Positions 1 to 10,175 of a stretch of 64,000 bases of DNA are shown here, one piece after another. The DNA is from Planctomycetaceae bacterium (GTDB taxonomy: Bacteria > Planctomycetota > Planctomycetia > Planctomycetales > Planctomycetaceae), in contig JABISG010000046.1 of assembly GCA_018699955.1 (NCBI GenBank), forward strand, positions 1 through 64,000. Direction: 5' to 3'. Position numbers and translations under genes: made by a program. The notes under the pieces are model-generated. The model made no database searches. It was given only the letters and a program-made list of their open reading frames with translations, and was not told the DNA's origin. Within the stretch, counting starts at the first letter, position 1; the number at the start of each line of letters is the position of its first letter.

Positions 1-1209
1 ATGGCCGATGGCATCGCTTGGAGAATACTCGCCCGGTTTCGGTGGGGTTCGTCGCGCCTTGGGATTCCCGTTGGCCCAGCGTTCTTTTCCGGTTCGCATT
101 TCGATGCAGCGAAAACTGCCGCGCGAAGCACGGTGTGCCTTCGCCTGCACGTCGCGCAGGTCAAAACCATAGAGATGCCCGTCAATCAGCACGCTGGAAG
201 CGACATCGTTCGACATCAACTGTGACTCCCAAACCCGCTCATAAGACGCGTCGGTGCCGCCGGTCAGTTTCAGCAACTGCGATCCCCCACGAAACGGGCC
301 GGAAATCCAGACGTACGGTTCGGAATAAATCGGCCACGCGGCGTGTTCGTCGTATCCCGATGACAACGGGACCCGCCAGAGTTGCCGCCCCGTCTTCAAA
401 TCGAACGCGGCCAGCACGTATTCGAGGTAACCCAGCACCTGCCGATGACCATCCACGGTAATGGGAAGAGCAGGGGTGTAGCTGGCCGAGTCGTCACCCG
501 ATTTCCAGAGGGTCGATCCATCGTTTGCATCGAGGGCCACCATGCTGGCGCCCTTACCGCCCACCGGTAAAATGACCATGCCGTCCACAACTGTTGGCGT
601 GCAGGAGTAACCGAATTCGGTGCCACGGCCGTCAAACTTCTCCGTCACATTGACCGACCAGACCAGTTTGCCCCGCTTGGACAAGCAGCCGACAAGACCA
701 CTCGGTCCGGCAAAGTAAATGCGGCCCGATGCAATCGTCGGTGTTGCACGCGGCCCCGGATACAAGCCGGTCGCCTCGAACGGCCAGTCGTACCAGTATT
801 CCCAGATGGTATCGCCGCTCTCGGCGTCGAGACAGACGACGTACTGTCCCGCGAGCGTTTGATACTGCGTGTAGACCCGGTCATCGGAAACGACAAATCC
901 CGAATACCCCTGCCCAAGTTCCCGCACCCACAACACCGGAGGCCCATCGGCGGGCCACGAATCGGCAAGATTGATTTCCGCCGAATGCCCGTCGTAGTTC
1001 GGCCCTCGCACAAATGGCCAACCCGCGTCGTCTGTTTCCGCCGGCAGAAACAAATTGACTGGGGTCTGCTCGGCAGTCGGTGAAGACGATCCCGCCGGCT
1101 GCCGGGAGGTGCCACTTTCCTTCACAGCCAAAGCATCGACTGTCCCCAGCAGCAGCAGCAATGCCGTCAAAGCAAACGTCGTTTTCGCCCAGTTGGATCG
1201 ATGAAACAT
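1..1209 (-). CDS. PQQ-binding-like beta-propeller protein, C-terminus cut by window edge
   Basis: I translated this frame directly: it is open from an ATG at 1209 to the window edge (403 codons) with no stop. It begins with a signal peptide (FALTALLLLLGTVDALA) followed by a secreted domain with recurring propeller blades such as VVCLDAESGDTIWEYWYD, MVALDANDGSTLWKSGD and LAAFDLKTGRQLWRVP. The pattern D-x-x-x-G-x-x-x-W is the tryptophan-docking motif of PQQ/WD-like (BamB-type) propellers. Planctomycetes carry many such secreted propellers of unknown substrate. It lies 57 bases downstream of fabI on the same strand, so cotranscription is possible. Whether it is an enzyme or a scaffold cannot be told from the visible part. 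Confidence 0.85.
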   Translation of the reverse strand, partial: MFHRSNWAKTTFALTALLLLLGTVDALAVKESGTSRQPAGSSSPTAEQTPVNLFLPAETDDAGWPFVRGPNYDGHSAEINLADSWPADGPPVLWVRELGQGYSGFVVSDDRVYTQYQTLAGQYVVCLDAESGDTIWEYWYDWPFEATGLYPGPRATPTIASGRIYFAGPSGLVGCLSKRGKLVWSVNVTEKFDGRGTEFGYSCTPTVVDGMVILPVGGKGASMVALDANDGSTLWKSGDDSASYTPALPITVDGHRQVLGYLEYVLAAFDLKTGRQLWRVPLSSGYDEHAAWPIYSEPYVWISGPFRGGSQLLKLTGGTDASYERVWESQLMSNDVASSVLIDGHLYGFDLRDVQAKAHRASRGSFRCIEMRTGKERWANGNPKARRTPPKPGEYSPSDAIGH

Positions 1210-1266
1210 GAACAATCCCACGCGAGGCGCCGTATGATTCGCCACTTTTCTCTCTGATCTTCCGTG

Positions 1267-2079
1267 CTACCCCTCACCACCATTCATAGCGTCTCGGACG
1301 ATGTCGGCATCGAAGTAGTTGGTCGACATGCCGGCATCGACGACGAGTCCTTGCGAGTTGATGCCGGAAGATCGTGGGCTAAGCAGGAAGGCAACGGTGT
1401 TGGCAACTTCGCCGGTCTCGACGGCACGGTTGCGGAGCGTGGCCTTCTCGGCGAACAGATAGCTATCGACGTAACCGGGAATGCCGGCCGAAGCAGACGT
1501 CTTCAGTAGCCCCGGACAAACGGCGTTGAAGCGAATGCCCGAGAACTTTGAAAACGATTTGGCCAGAAAACAAACGGATGAATCGAGAGCCGCTTTGACC
1601 GGGGCCATGTAACCGTAATTCTCAGCGGCCATGCGAGTCGTCGAAATCGAAATCGTCACGACGCTGCCGTCCGTTTTATCCAAGAGATCGCCGAAGGCGT
1701 TTGAAACGGCGACCAGAGAAAAACAGGAAATGTCAATCGCCTGCAGGAACGCCGCACGCGGTGTTTCGTGGAACGGCAGCCATCCGGCCGAATAGTCGGC
1801 AAACGCAATCGAATGCACGATGCCATGAATCTGCGTGTGTGATTTGCCCACGTCCTCGCGCAAACGATCGATTTGCGATTGATCTTCGACATCGCAAACG
1901 AAGACGCGTTCGGGATCGACGATCTTCGAGACGGTTTCCTTTCGCTGCTCGCTGCGCACCGAATAGATAACGTTTGCGCCGGCTTCTTCCAGCACGCGTG
2001 CCACATGCCAGGCAACGCTTTTGCGGTTGGCCAGACCGAAGATGAGGACCGTCTTGCCGTCGAGTTGCAGGAAATTCAT
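1267..2079 (-). CDS. fabI: Enoyl-[acyl-carrier-protein] reductase FabI
   Basis: A 270-residue short-chain dehydrogenase of FabI type, which reduces the enoyl-ACP double bond with NAD(P)H in the last step of each fatty acid elongation cycle in the cytoplasm. The nucleotide-binding segment [12 protein letters not shown] matches the FabI form (G-x5-S-x-A) rather than the usual TGxxxGxG. The active-site pair is Y155 and K162 (YGYMAPVK), with the Y-x6-K spacing of enoyl reductases. The C-terminal part ([18 protein letters not shown]) is typical of the family. The open frame extends 53 codons further upstream, but the extension is hydrophobic then basic and lacks family similarity, so I chose the ATG at 2079, where the Rossmann strand begins. 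It may share its role with the FabL-like reductase at 9261-10025. Confidence 0.87.
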   Translation of the reverse strand: MNFLQLDGKTVLIFGLANRKSVAWHVARVLEEAGANVIYSVRSEQRKETVSKIVDPERVFVCDVEDQSQIDRLREDVGKSHTQIHGIVHSIAFADYSAGWLPFHETPRAAFLQAIDISCFSLVAVSNAFGDLLDKTDGSVVTISISTTRMAAENYGYMAPVKAALDSSVCFLAKSFSKFSGIRFNAVCPGLLKTSASAGIPGYVDSYLFAEKATLRNRAVETGEVANTVAFLLSPRSSGINSQGLVVDAGMSTNYFDADIVRDAMNGGEG

Positions 2080-2305
2080 TCGTTTCTCGGTTCGCGAAGC
2101 CGCAAGCGATTGGGTTGGTTCGCGGTGCCGGATTGCCAACCGCGAGTCAACGGCCACTCTGTCACAATCGGCCGACGAAAGCAACGAAATGAGAACTCCA
2201 ACCAGTGGAGCCGACAAAAGGATTACCTTTTGCGTCACAAAGCCGTAGAATCAAAGGGCGGGCTGCCGAGACCACACAATGATTACAGCGAGAGGATTCA
2301 GTGCT

Positions 2306-2881
2306 ATGAAGTGCCATCACGGAATTGTCTGTTTGTCGGCAGTGTTGTTTGCTCTTTTTACAGCAACACCGGTGGCGGCCGAGAAGCCGCGCACTTCAAA
2401 GAAGGAAGTAAAGCCTGCAGTCGAACTCAAAGTTCGTAGCTGGAAAGGGCTGCAGAAGCTGGTTGCCGCGCACAAGGGAAAGGTGGTTGTCGTCGATATC
2501 TGGACGACGACTTGTGGCACGTGTGTCGAGGAATTCCCAAAATTCGCCGCGTTACAAAAACAGTTTCCGAAGGACAAGATCGCGTTGATTTCGCTGAACT
2601 GCGACTACGACGGCATCAAAGACAAACCGCCCGAGTTTTATCGTGCGGATGTGACGAAGTTTTTGCGGAAGCAGAACGCGACGTTCGAGAACGTCATGCT
2701 GAACATTGCGTTTATCGATTTTCTCGATCAAGTCGATCTGTCATCGACGCCCGCCGTTCTCGTTTACCGTCCCAACGGAAAACTGGCCAAGCGGTTCGAC
2801 AACGACAAAGCCGAGAAACTCGAGGATGAATTCACAATCAAGGACGTGAAACAGCAAATTGCGAAACTGTTGAAAAAATGA
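2306..2881 (+). CDS. Secreted TlpA/ResA-like thioredoxin-fold protein
   Basis: A 191-residue protein with a signal peptide (hydrophobic residues 7-20, likely cleavage after VAA near residue 25) and one thioredoxin-like domain. The redox motif is C70-G-T-C73 inside VVVDIWTTTCGTCVEEFPKF, and the cis-proline region is SSTPAVLVYRPNGK near residue 160. Such proteins reduce or oxidise cysteines of exported proteins, for example in cytochrome c maturation; the partner is unknown here. The longer open frame has an extra ATG at 2279, but the ATG at 2306 has an AGAGGA Shine-Dalgarno about 10 bases upstream and begins the signal peptide. It is divergent from fabI. Confidence 0.85.
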   Translation: MKCHHGIVCLSAVLFALFTATPVAAEKPRTSKKEVKPAVELKVRSWKGLQKLVAAHKGKVVVVDIWTTTCGTCVEEFPKFAALQKQFPKDKIALISLNCDYDGIKDKPPEFYRADVTKFLRKQNATFENVMLNIAFIDFLDQVDLSSTPAVLVYRPNGKLAKRFDNDKAEKLEDEFTIKDVKQQIAKLLKK

Positions 2882-3030
2882 GTTTTTCATCGCCGATTCG
2901 TGAAACAACTTTGCTCACATTTCACGTCTTTGAAATAGACCGTCTTTGCGCGTCCTCTGCAACTTAGCGCCTTTGCGTCAAGCTTCCACCAGGACACGGG
3001 CATTCCCAATCATCCTGTAAGGTCACCTCT

Positions 3031-4092
3031 GTGTTCAGCTCCCGTCTTTCAACCAAATCGCTGGCGCACCTTTGCCGGTCGCTGGGGACGATGCTGGATT
3101 CGGGAATCGATGTTCAGCGTGCGTTTCAACTGGCCGCCGGCAAGACGAGTGACCCGCGTTCGAGAAGTGCGCTGGCTCGCATTTCGCTGGGGATCTCACA
3201 GGGCGAAGACATCACCGAGGCAATGCAGGAGCAAGGGCACACTTTCCCCGACCTCGTCATCGACATGGTGAGCGTCGCCGAGCAATCCGGCGCACTGCCC
3301 GAAATCCTGGAAGGTCTGGCAGATCATTACGACAATCTGCTGAAGTTGCGGAAGTCGTTCATTGCGGCCATTGCCTGGCCGGTGATCGAGTTGCTGATGG
3401 CGATTTTTATTATCGCGGCGGCGATCTGGATCATCGGCATGATCAGCGGAAGCGGCGACAGCGCCGGTGCCGATTCCGACCTCAATTTCGACATGTTGGG
3501 CTTCGGCCTGTCGGGCGGCAGTGGAGCCCTTCTTTGGCTGGCATGCACCTTGGGGCCGTTGATTGGAATGGTTGTCGGCTACAAAATCATCAGCAGCACG
3601 CTCAGCGGAAAACGCTTTGTCGATCCGATTTTGATGCGGATTCCCGTTGTGGGGAACTGTATGCGAGCGTTTGCCATCGCTCGTTTTTCGTGGGCATTCT
3701 ATCTGACGCAGCAGACCGGCATGCCGATGAAACAGAGCCTGATCGCCAGCCTGCGGGCGACAGCCAACGGTGCATTCATTGCTCGGACGCGGATCATCGT
3801 CGATCGAATCCAATCGGGCGATCACCTGACCGAAGCCTTGGCCGCAGCGGAGATCTTCCCCGAAGATTTTCTGCATATGGTCGATATCGGCGAGACATCC
3901 GGCACCGTCCCGGAAACGTTGCACCGCCTGAGTCCGAAGTTCGAAGAGCAGGCACGACGTACTCTGAAGGCGCTGTCGGTCGCCGGTGGCGTGATGGTGT
4001 TTTGCGTGGTCGCACTGTTGATCGGATACATCGTCATCAGTGCTGTCGCGAACTACGCCGGAATGATCGAAGACTTATCGAAACCGATGTAG
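3031..4092 (+). CDS. Type II secretion system F family protein (GspF/PilC-like)
   Basis: A 353-residue inner-membrane protein with the duplicated T2SSF domain. The first copy is at about residues 10-130 (LCRSLGTMLDSGIDVQRAF ... VAEQSGALPEILEGLADHYD), the second at about 215-335 (FYLTQQTGMPMKQSLIASL ... VDIGETSGTVPETLHRLSPKF). Membrane segments lie near 120-145, 165-185 and 325-345. The family forms the platform of type II secretion and type IV pilus machines that works with the assembly ATPase and pseudopilins. No ATPase or pilin gene is adjacent, so this is an orphan component. Translation starts at a GTG (3031) with AAGG about 8 bases upstream. Confidence 0.85.
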   Translation: MFSSRLSTKSLAHLCRSLGTMLDSGIDVQRAFQLAAGKTSDPRSRSALARISLGISQGEDITEAMQEQGHTFPDLVIDMVSVAEQSGALPEILEGLADHYDNLLKLRKSFIAAIAWPVIELLMAIFIIAAAIWIIGMISGSGDSAGADSDLNFDMLGFGLSGGSGALLWLACTLGPLIGMVVGYKIISSTLSGKRFVDPILMRIPVVGNCMRAFAIARFSWAFYLTQQTGMPMKQSLIASLRATANGAFIARTRIIVDRIQSGDHLTEALAAAEIFPEDFLHMVDIGETSGTVPETLHRLSPKFEEQARRTLKALSVAGGVMVFCVVALLIGYIVISAVANYAGMIEDLSKPM

Positions 4093-4212
4093 TGCAGGCG
4101 AATGTTGGTTCGGATGGGTGACAGCCGGCAGGGGAAACCGTACAACGGGGTCTGTCGCGTGACGCTCGGTTGCCATCGCTTCCATTTTCTGAAGTTACAC
4201 TGTTGCCAGATT

Positions 4213-4284
4213 GTAGCTGGATTCGCAAGAATTCAGACTTTGACGCGATGCGAAAATCATCTGAATTCTTGCGAATTCAGCTAC
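4213..4284. repeat. Large intergenic palindrome (25-bp arms, 22-base loop)
   Basis: Left arm 4213-4237 and right arm 4260-4284 are reverse complements with a single mismatch. The arms contain the core GCAAGAATTCAG / CTGAATTCTTGC. It sits between the GspF-like gene and tgt, ending 26 bases before the tgt start codon. As RNA it would form a very stable hairpin in the tgt leader. There is no T-run after it, so it is not a standard terminator. It may be a copy of an interspersed palindromic element. Confidence 0.8.
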
Positions 4285-4310
4285 GCCGGGCCAAAGGATC
4301 AGTTCTGTCT

Positions 4311-5429
<1,119 letters not shown>

Positions 5430-5513
5430 GATACGCAGAGCTTGGAGATGCCAATGTTTCGCATGAGGCGACTCATTTGTGCAGAACAACAGAGATCAAC
5501 GTGTCGTATTCCC

Positions 5514-5543
5514 CAAACCAGCCCGCCGCGCAAGCAAGGGTTT
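5514..5543. repeat. Copy of interspersed GC-rich repeat (ACCAGCCCGCCGCGCAAGCA type)
   Basis: The core ACCAGCCCGCCGCGCAAGC plus AAGGGTTT recurs in the window: near-identical in reverse orientation at 26721-26747, and twice as an inverted pair at 31231-31302. All copies are intergenic. Function unknown. Confidence 0.75.
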
Positions 5544-5611
5544 GACCAGTCGTTCTGCCGGGACGCACACTGCTTTCCCCGTGGATTGGTCTGCTTCATC
5601 AAGGCCGCTTA

Positions 5612-5986
5612 ATGCTCGATTCGATACAACAGTTCCTGATTTTTGCCGCCGACGAAGCGCCTAAACCACAGCCGGAGGGTCTCAGTGGTCCGCTGATGTG
5701 GATCATGCCCGCGTTCCTGATCCTGCTGTTGTGGCAGTTCATGTTCAATCCGCGCAGGCGGGACGAAAAGAAACGCGCAGAAATGGTGAGCGCGTTGAAG
5801 AAGAACGACCGCATCGTCACCATCGGCGGCATCACCGGCACAGTGGCAAGCGTTTCGGAAGACGGTAAGTACGTGACGATCAAGGTGGAAGACAACACGC
5901 GAATTAAGATGCTGGCATCGAGCATTCAGACTGTTGTGGGTGACGAAACCAGTGACGCGTCGGGGGATTTGGCCAAATCGAGCTAG
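5612..5986 (+). CDS. yajC: Preprotein translocase subunit YajC
   Basis: A 124-residue single-pass membrane protein: a transmembrane segment at about residues 27-45 (LMWIMPAFLILLLWQFMF) is followed by the family signature NPRRRDEKKRAEMVSALKKN and the beta-rich DRIVTIGGITGTVASV ... VKVEDNTRIKML-type domain. YajC associates with SecDF as an accessory to the SecYEG translocon. It stands between tgt and secDF, as in most bacteria. The gap to secDF is 132 bases. Confidence 0.93.
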   Translation: MLDSIQQFLIFAADEAPKPQPEGLSGPLMWIMPAFLILLLWQFMFNPRRRDEKKRAEMVSALKKNDRIVTIGGITGTVASVSEDGKYVTIKVEDNTRIKMLASSIQTVVGDETSDASGDLAKSS

Positions 5987-6118
5987 GTTGAACCACAGCG
6001 TTGAACCACGGCCATCCAACGGCAAAACGACTGTAGGACGGGTAGGAGTTCCCATCCTGCGAATGCAGTAACTAACCATTCGCCAATTCTGAGCGAATGC
6101 CAGGGAGAGAAGAGACAG

Positions 6119-9100
6119 ATGAACGATTTTGGACTGGGCGGGTTGTTGCTGGCACAGACAGACGAAGCGGCGGAAGCCGTTACCAGCGTCGCGAAAACCG
6201 TGGAGGTCGCGGAGACTTCTGATTCGAGCAGTTGGATAATTCTCGCGGTGATCGTCGCGATTTTCGCCGTGCCGATCCTGCTGGGAAATCTGTTAGCCAC
6301 GGCTCTCAAACTGAAGGACATGGGGGGCCGGTTTTCGGTCGTGCTGCTGGCCTTCACGTTGGGTGTCGCTCCATTCGCCTGGCATCTCTACGACGGCAAT
6401 CAGAACGGGCTGACCGTTCAAGCCAGCTTCAAGAATGCGATACGGCTCGGTATCGACCTGGAAGGCGGAACGAACCTCATCTTCGAGGTCGACCATAGTG
6501 CCTCGGAAAAGGAAATCACCGATCAGGTGATGGACCAGATGGTTGGCGCCATCGCGAAGCGGATCAACCCCGGCGGTTTGGATGAAATCGTTGTGCGGCG
6601 GGTCGGGTTCGATCGCATCGAAATCATCATTCCTGGTGTCGATCCCGATGAAGTGCAACGGGCCAAGGACAAAATGACGCGGCTCGGCAGCCTGGAATTC
6701 GCAATTCTGGCGAATAGTCAGGACCATGCCGACATCATCGCGAAGGCTCAAGCTCTCCCCGGAACGGAAAGTGACTTACGTGAGGGCGGGCGAGTCACCG
6801 CCAGCTGGCGAGAAGTCGGGCTTGCGGGAAAAGAGCCGAACCAGACAACCAAAGACGTGGGTGAAGGTGGGGGCGTTGTCACCCGACAAGGCCGAACGCT
6901 GGAAGACGGCAAAACCGTCGTGCCGGAATTTCTGGTCGTCTTTGAACGAGAAGACCGCCGCGTGACGGGACAGTTTTTAACGCGAGTCAGTCCCGGGACC
7001 GATGAAAGCGGTGGACTGTCCGTCGATTTTCGTTTCGACAGCGAAGGGGCACGACGCTTCTACATTCTGACCCAAAAGTACAGACCGGAATCGGACAAAT
7101 CGTTCCACCGTCGGCTGGCGATTTTGTTGGACGGCAACGTACATTCCGCCCCGCGGATCAATCAGCCGATTGGTGGCAGCGGACAGATCAGCGGTGATTT
7201 CGACCCCGACGAGATCACCGAGTTGGTATCAGTTCTGAACGCGGGTGCCTTGGAAGTACCGATCAAACCGACGCCCGTTAGTGAAATGACAATCGGCCCG
7301 ACACTGGCCCAGGATGTTCAGGAAAAAGGCGTCAACGCGATTCTGTTGGCCGGCGGGGCGGTGGTTGTCTTCATGCTGCTGTATTACTGGGTCGCCGGCT
7401 TCATCGCCGTCAAATGCCTCGCGTTGAACCTCGTTCTGGTGATGGGAACAATGGCGTCAATCAACGCCACCTTCACACTGCCGGGACTGGCCGGGCTGGT
7501 GTTAACCATCGGCATGGCCGTCGATGCGAACGTCCTGATTTTCGAGCGAATTCGTGAGGAATTAAATCGTGGCTCGAGTTTGCGGATGTCGATCAATAAC
7601 GGATTCGCCAAAGCATTCACCACCATCGTCGATGCGAACGTGACCACGCTACTGACGGCGGTCGTGCTGTACATGATCGGCACCGATCAGATCCGCGGTT
7701 TTGCGGTAACGTTATTCATCGGCATTATCATGAGTATGTTCACAGCGTTGTTCTACGGGCGGCTGATGTTCGACGTCCTCGAACGCAAGCGATGGCTGAC
7801 CAACCTGAAAATGGGCAGCTTGGTAGGCGCGACGAGTTGGGATTTCATCTCCAAACGAAGAGCGGCGCTGGTCGTGTCGGTGGTGTTGATCGGCGCGGGA
7901 ATGACCGCCTTGTTCTCACGGGGCGAACGAAACCTCGACATCGACTTCACCGGTGGCACAATGGTGACGATTGAGTTTGAAAGTGCAGTTGATCGTGACG
8001 CCGTCATAGAAGCACTCGAAACGAAATTCGACTCCCCTTCGCTGGAGGAGTTGCAGGTAGCCGACGCAACGCCGGGAACCCAATTTCGCATGCGAACCAC
8101 AATGCGCGATGCCGACGCATTTGAGGCGATTGATGGGGCTGACGACAGCGAAGAAGAAACGGTGGCGTCGCTGATAAACGACGCGTTTGAAGGCAACACG
8201 AAACTCGTGCTGAAAAAAGTGAAGTTGACGACGATTCAATTTGATGAGGGAGCGATTCCCCTTGTGATCGAACCGGCTGAGGGAGAAGAAAAACCGGCAG
8301 CCGCTAGCGACGACAAGTTTGGCGGCGGACAACGCGTCACGGTGACGTTTGACGCCATCGTCAAACCGACGACGGCGGCGAGTTATCTCGAAAAGGAATT
8401 GTCGAAATTTGAGAACGACGAGAAATTCAGTCGTTACGACAATCCAGGAGAGCTGATTGCGTTCGCGAAGATGGACGACGAGAAGGTGCTCGAGTTGAAA
8501 GTGACATCCGCCATTAACAAGGCCGACCTGGAAACGGCGCTGGTACAAATGCAAACCACACTGGCAAGCAGCCCCTTGCTCGATGAAATGAACAGTTTCG
8601 CCGGCTCGGTCGCATCCGAAATGCAACAATCGGCCGTGCTCGCCATGTTGGCCAGCCTGATCGCGATTGTGGCCTACATTTGGTTCCGCTTTCAGCGAAT
8701 TACCTTCGGACTGGCAGCGGTGGTGGCGTTGGTTCACGACGTCCTGGTGGTGCTCGGCATGGTTGCACTCGCCTCGTTCGCTTACGGCAAAGGCTTCACA
8801 TCGCTGGGGTTGGAAGAGTTCAAAATCAATCTACCAATGATCGCCGCGTTTCTGACGATCGTCGGTTATTCGTTGAACGATACCATCGTCGTCTTCGACC
8901 GAATTCGTGAGGTGCGGGGCAAGAACCCGGATTTGACGACCGACATGCTTAACACCAGCCTGAACCAGACGCTCTCACGAACGCTACTGACATCGCTGAC
9001 CACGTTGGTGGTGGTGGTGATTCTCTACGCCATCGGCGGAGAAGGCATCCACGGATTTGCGTTCTGTCTGGTCGTCGGCGTGATCGTCGGAACGTACAGT

Positions 9101-9184
9101 TCGATCTACGTCGCCAGCCCCGTGCTGCTATGGTTGATGAATCGCACCGAAGGCACCGCAGTCACCGCAGGCGGGCGGAATTAA
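6119..9184 (+). CDS. secDF: Fused protein translocase subunit SecDF
   Basis: One 1021-residue polypeptide carries both SecD (about residues 100-570) and SecF (about 585-1010), proton-motive-force-driven RND-type subunits that pull exported proteins across the inner membrane. Seen motifs are RLGIDLEGGTNLIFEV (SecD start), GMAVDANVLIFERIREE in the SecD membrane domain, LDIDFTGGTMVTIEF (SecF start, about 605), and the SecF counterpart YSLNDTIVVFDRIREVRGK. Unusual features are an N-terminal extension of about 100 residues with two extra predicted membrane segments, and a long acidic loop (about 660-790) in the SecF periplasmic region. The ATG at 6119 follows GGGAGAGAAGAG. A small CATTCGC/GCGAATG hairpin (6077-6099) lies directly before that Shine-Dalgarno. 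Confidence 0.95.
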   Translation: MNDFGLGGLLLAQTDEAAEAVTSVAKTVEVAETSDSSSWIILAVIVAIFAVPILLGNLLATALKLKDMGGRFSVVLLAFTLGVAPFAWHLYDGNQNGLTVQASFKNAIRLGIDLEGGTNLIFEVDHSASEKEITDQVMDQMVGAIAKRINPGGLDEIVVRRVGFDRIEIIIPGVDPDEVQRAKDKMTRLGSLEFAILANSQDHADIIAKAQALPGTESDLREGGRVTASWREVGLAGKEPNQTTKDVGEGGGVVTRQGRTLEDGKTVVPEFLVVFEREDRRVTGQFLTRVSPGTDESGGLSVDFRFDSEGARRFYILTQKYRPESDKSFHRRLAILLDGNVHSAPRINQPIGGSGQISGDFDPDEITELVSVLNAGALEVPIKPTPVSEMTIGPTLAQDVQEKGVNAILLAGGAVVVFMLLYYWVAGFIAVKCLALNLVLVMGTMASINATFTLPGLAGLVLTIGMAVDANVLIFERIREELNRGSSLRMSINNGFAKAFTTIVDANVTTLLTAVVLYMIGTDQIRGFAVTLFIGIIMSMFTALFYGRLMFDVLERKRWLTNLKMGSLVGATSWDFISKRRAALVVSVVLIGAGMTALFSRGERNLDIDFTGGTMVTIEFESAVDRDAVIEALETKFDSPSLEELQVADATPGTQFRMRTTMRDADAFEAIDGADDSEEETVASLINDAFEGNTKLVLKKVKLTTIQFDEGAIPLVIEPAEGEEKPAAASDDKFGGGQRVTVTFDAIVKPTTAASYLEKELSKFENDEKFSRYDNPGELIAFAKMDDEKVLELKVTSAINKADLETALVQMQTTLASSPLLDEMNSFAGSVASEMQQSAVLAMLASLIAIVAYIWFRFQRITFGLAAVVALVHDVLVVLGMVALASFAYGKGFTSLGLEEFKINLPMIAAFLTIVGYSLNDTIVVFDRIREVRGKNPDLTTDMLNTSLNQTLSRTLLTSLTTLVVVVILYAIGGEGIHGFAFCLVVGVIVGTYSSIYVASPVLLWLMNRTEGTAVTAGGRN

Positions 9185-9202
9185 ACTTGAGGCTGTTTCC
9201 AA

Positions 9203-9225
9203 CCCCTCTCCCTTTGGGAGAGGGG
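9203..9225. terminator. Perfect 10-bp GC-rich hairpin between convergent genes
   Basis: CCCCTCTCCC - TTT - GGGAGAGGGG, a perfect stem with a 3-base loop, lies between the 3' ends of secDF (+) and the FabL-like gene (-). Position suggests a bidirectional terminator, but there is no T-tract on either side. Confidence 0.5.
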
Positions 9226-9260
9226 GGTAATGAAACCAACTCTACGCAATCGCCAATTCC

Positions 9261-10025
9261 CTAGATGTGGATGGCCGAGCCGCCATCGACGGTGATCGTT
9301 TCGCCTTGAACGAGATCGCTCATCGGGCTGGCGAGAAATAGCACGGTGTTGGCCACGTCTTCGGCTTCCAACACTCGTTCGCCCATCATGCTCTTATCCG
9401 TGCGGCCGGCGAACATGCGATCGGCGAAGGGGATTTTGCGCGTCGAATCGGTCTCGACCAATCCCGCTTTCACCACGTTGACGTTCACGCCACGGTCGCC
9501 GACTTCCAGCGTGAGATGCCTGGCGACGCTTTCCAATGCCGCCTTCGATCCGCCGATCAACCCATACATGGGCAACGCCATGTGCGAACCGTGGCTGGAA
9601 ATGGCAATCACCTTTCCGCGCCCAGACGAAGTTTCCAGCATGGGCAGGGCACCGCGGACGACATGCACCAGCGATAGCACATTCGTACTCATCGTGTGCT
9701 GAAAATGCCGGGCGTTGGATGCCAGCAACGGACGGAAACCGCCGGTTGCTGCATTGCTGACGATGATATCGAGTTGGCCGATGTTCTCCCTGACGAAGTC
9801 CATCAGGCAATCGACGTCGTCCTCTTCGCTGACGTCGGCTTTGACGACGTAAGCGATGCGTCCCATCTGCTCGATTCGCTCCGCAACTTCCGTCGCGGCT
9901 GCTTTCGATGTCACGTAATTCACAATCACATCGGCACCGGCTTCGGCAAGCTTCAAGGCACACGCGCGGCCGATGCCCCGCGAACTCCCTGTTACCAAGG
10001 CAACTTTTCCAGTCAGGTCGATCAT
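9261..10025 (-). CDS. FabL-type enoyl-ACP reductase (SDR), last gene of the lipid-synthase cluster
   Basis: A 254-residue short-chain dehydrogenase. The N-terminus VALVTGSSRGIGRA is a classical NADP Rossmann motif. The active site is Y154 and K161 (YGLIGGSKAALE), that is Y-x6-K, the spacing of enoyl reductases of the FabL class, not the Y-x3-K of ketoreductases. VSNAATGGFRPLL and VQGETITVDGG also resemble Bacillus FabL. It is therefore more likely an enoyl-ACP reductase than FabG. It is co-oriented with the Rieske and synthase genes (150 bases downstream of 10176). The synthase lacks an enoyl reductase domain, so this protein is a good candidate for a trans-acting one; that role is inferred. 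A second reductase, FabI, is encoded 7 kb away. Confidence 0.75.
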   Translation of the reverse strand: MIDLTGKVALVTGSSRGIGRACALKLAEAGADVIVNYVTSKAAATEVAERIEQMGRIAYVVKADVSEEDDVDCLMDFVRENIGQLDIIVSNAATGGFRPLLASNARHFQHTMSTNVLSLVHVVRGALPMLETSSGRGKVIAISSHGSHMALPMYGLIGGSKAALESVARHLTLEVGDRGVNVNVVKAGLVETDSTRKIPFADRMFAGRTDKSMMGERVLEAEDVANTVLFLASPMSDLVQGETITVDGGSAIHI

Positions 10026-10175
10026 TTTCTACTCATGTTCCAAAAGGGTCTTGTTACGTATTTCCAATTTAGGCGATCGGCCGACAGCTATCAGCTTTCA
10101 GCCGGACAAAATCTGGATTTCCAATCGAATTGAGCCAAACGCGGATCGTTTGGTCGATTGTTCATGCTGTGATCG

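Noticed and set aside
645-1115. 156-codon minus-strand frame
   Set aside because: It is in another frame of the PQQ propeller gene, whose own frame translates to repeated propeller motifs through to the window edge.
3196-3924. 242-codon minus-strand frame opposite the GspF-like gene
   Set aside because: It mirrors a well-supported plus-strand gene. Its composition (His, Gln, Arg-rich) has no family similarity.
4170-4310. N-terminal extension of tgt
   Set aside because: It would encode the palindromic repeat and lacks Tgt similarity; the GTG at 4311 gives the normal length.
7916-8737. 273-codon minus-strand frame opposite secDF
   Set aside because: Lies fully within SecF coding sequence; no similarity.
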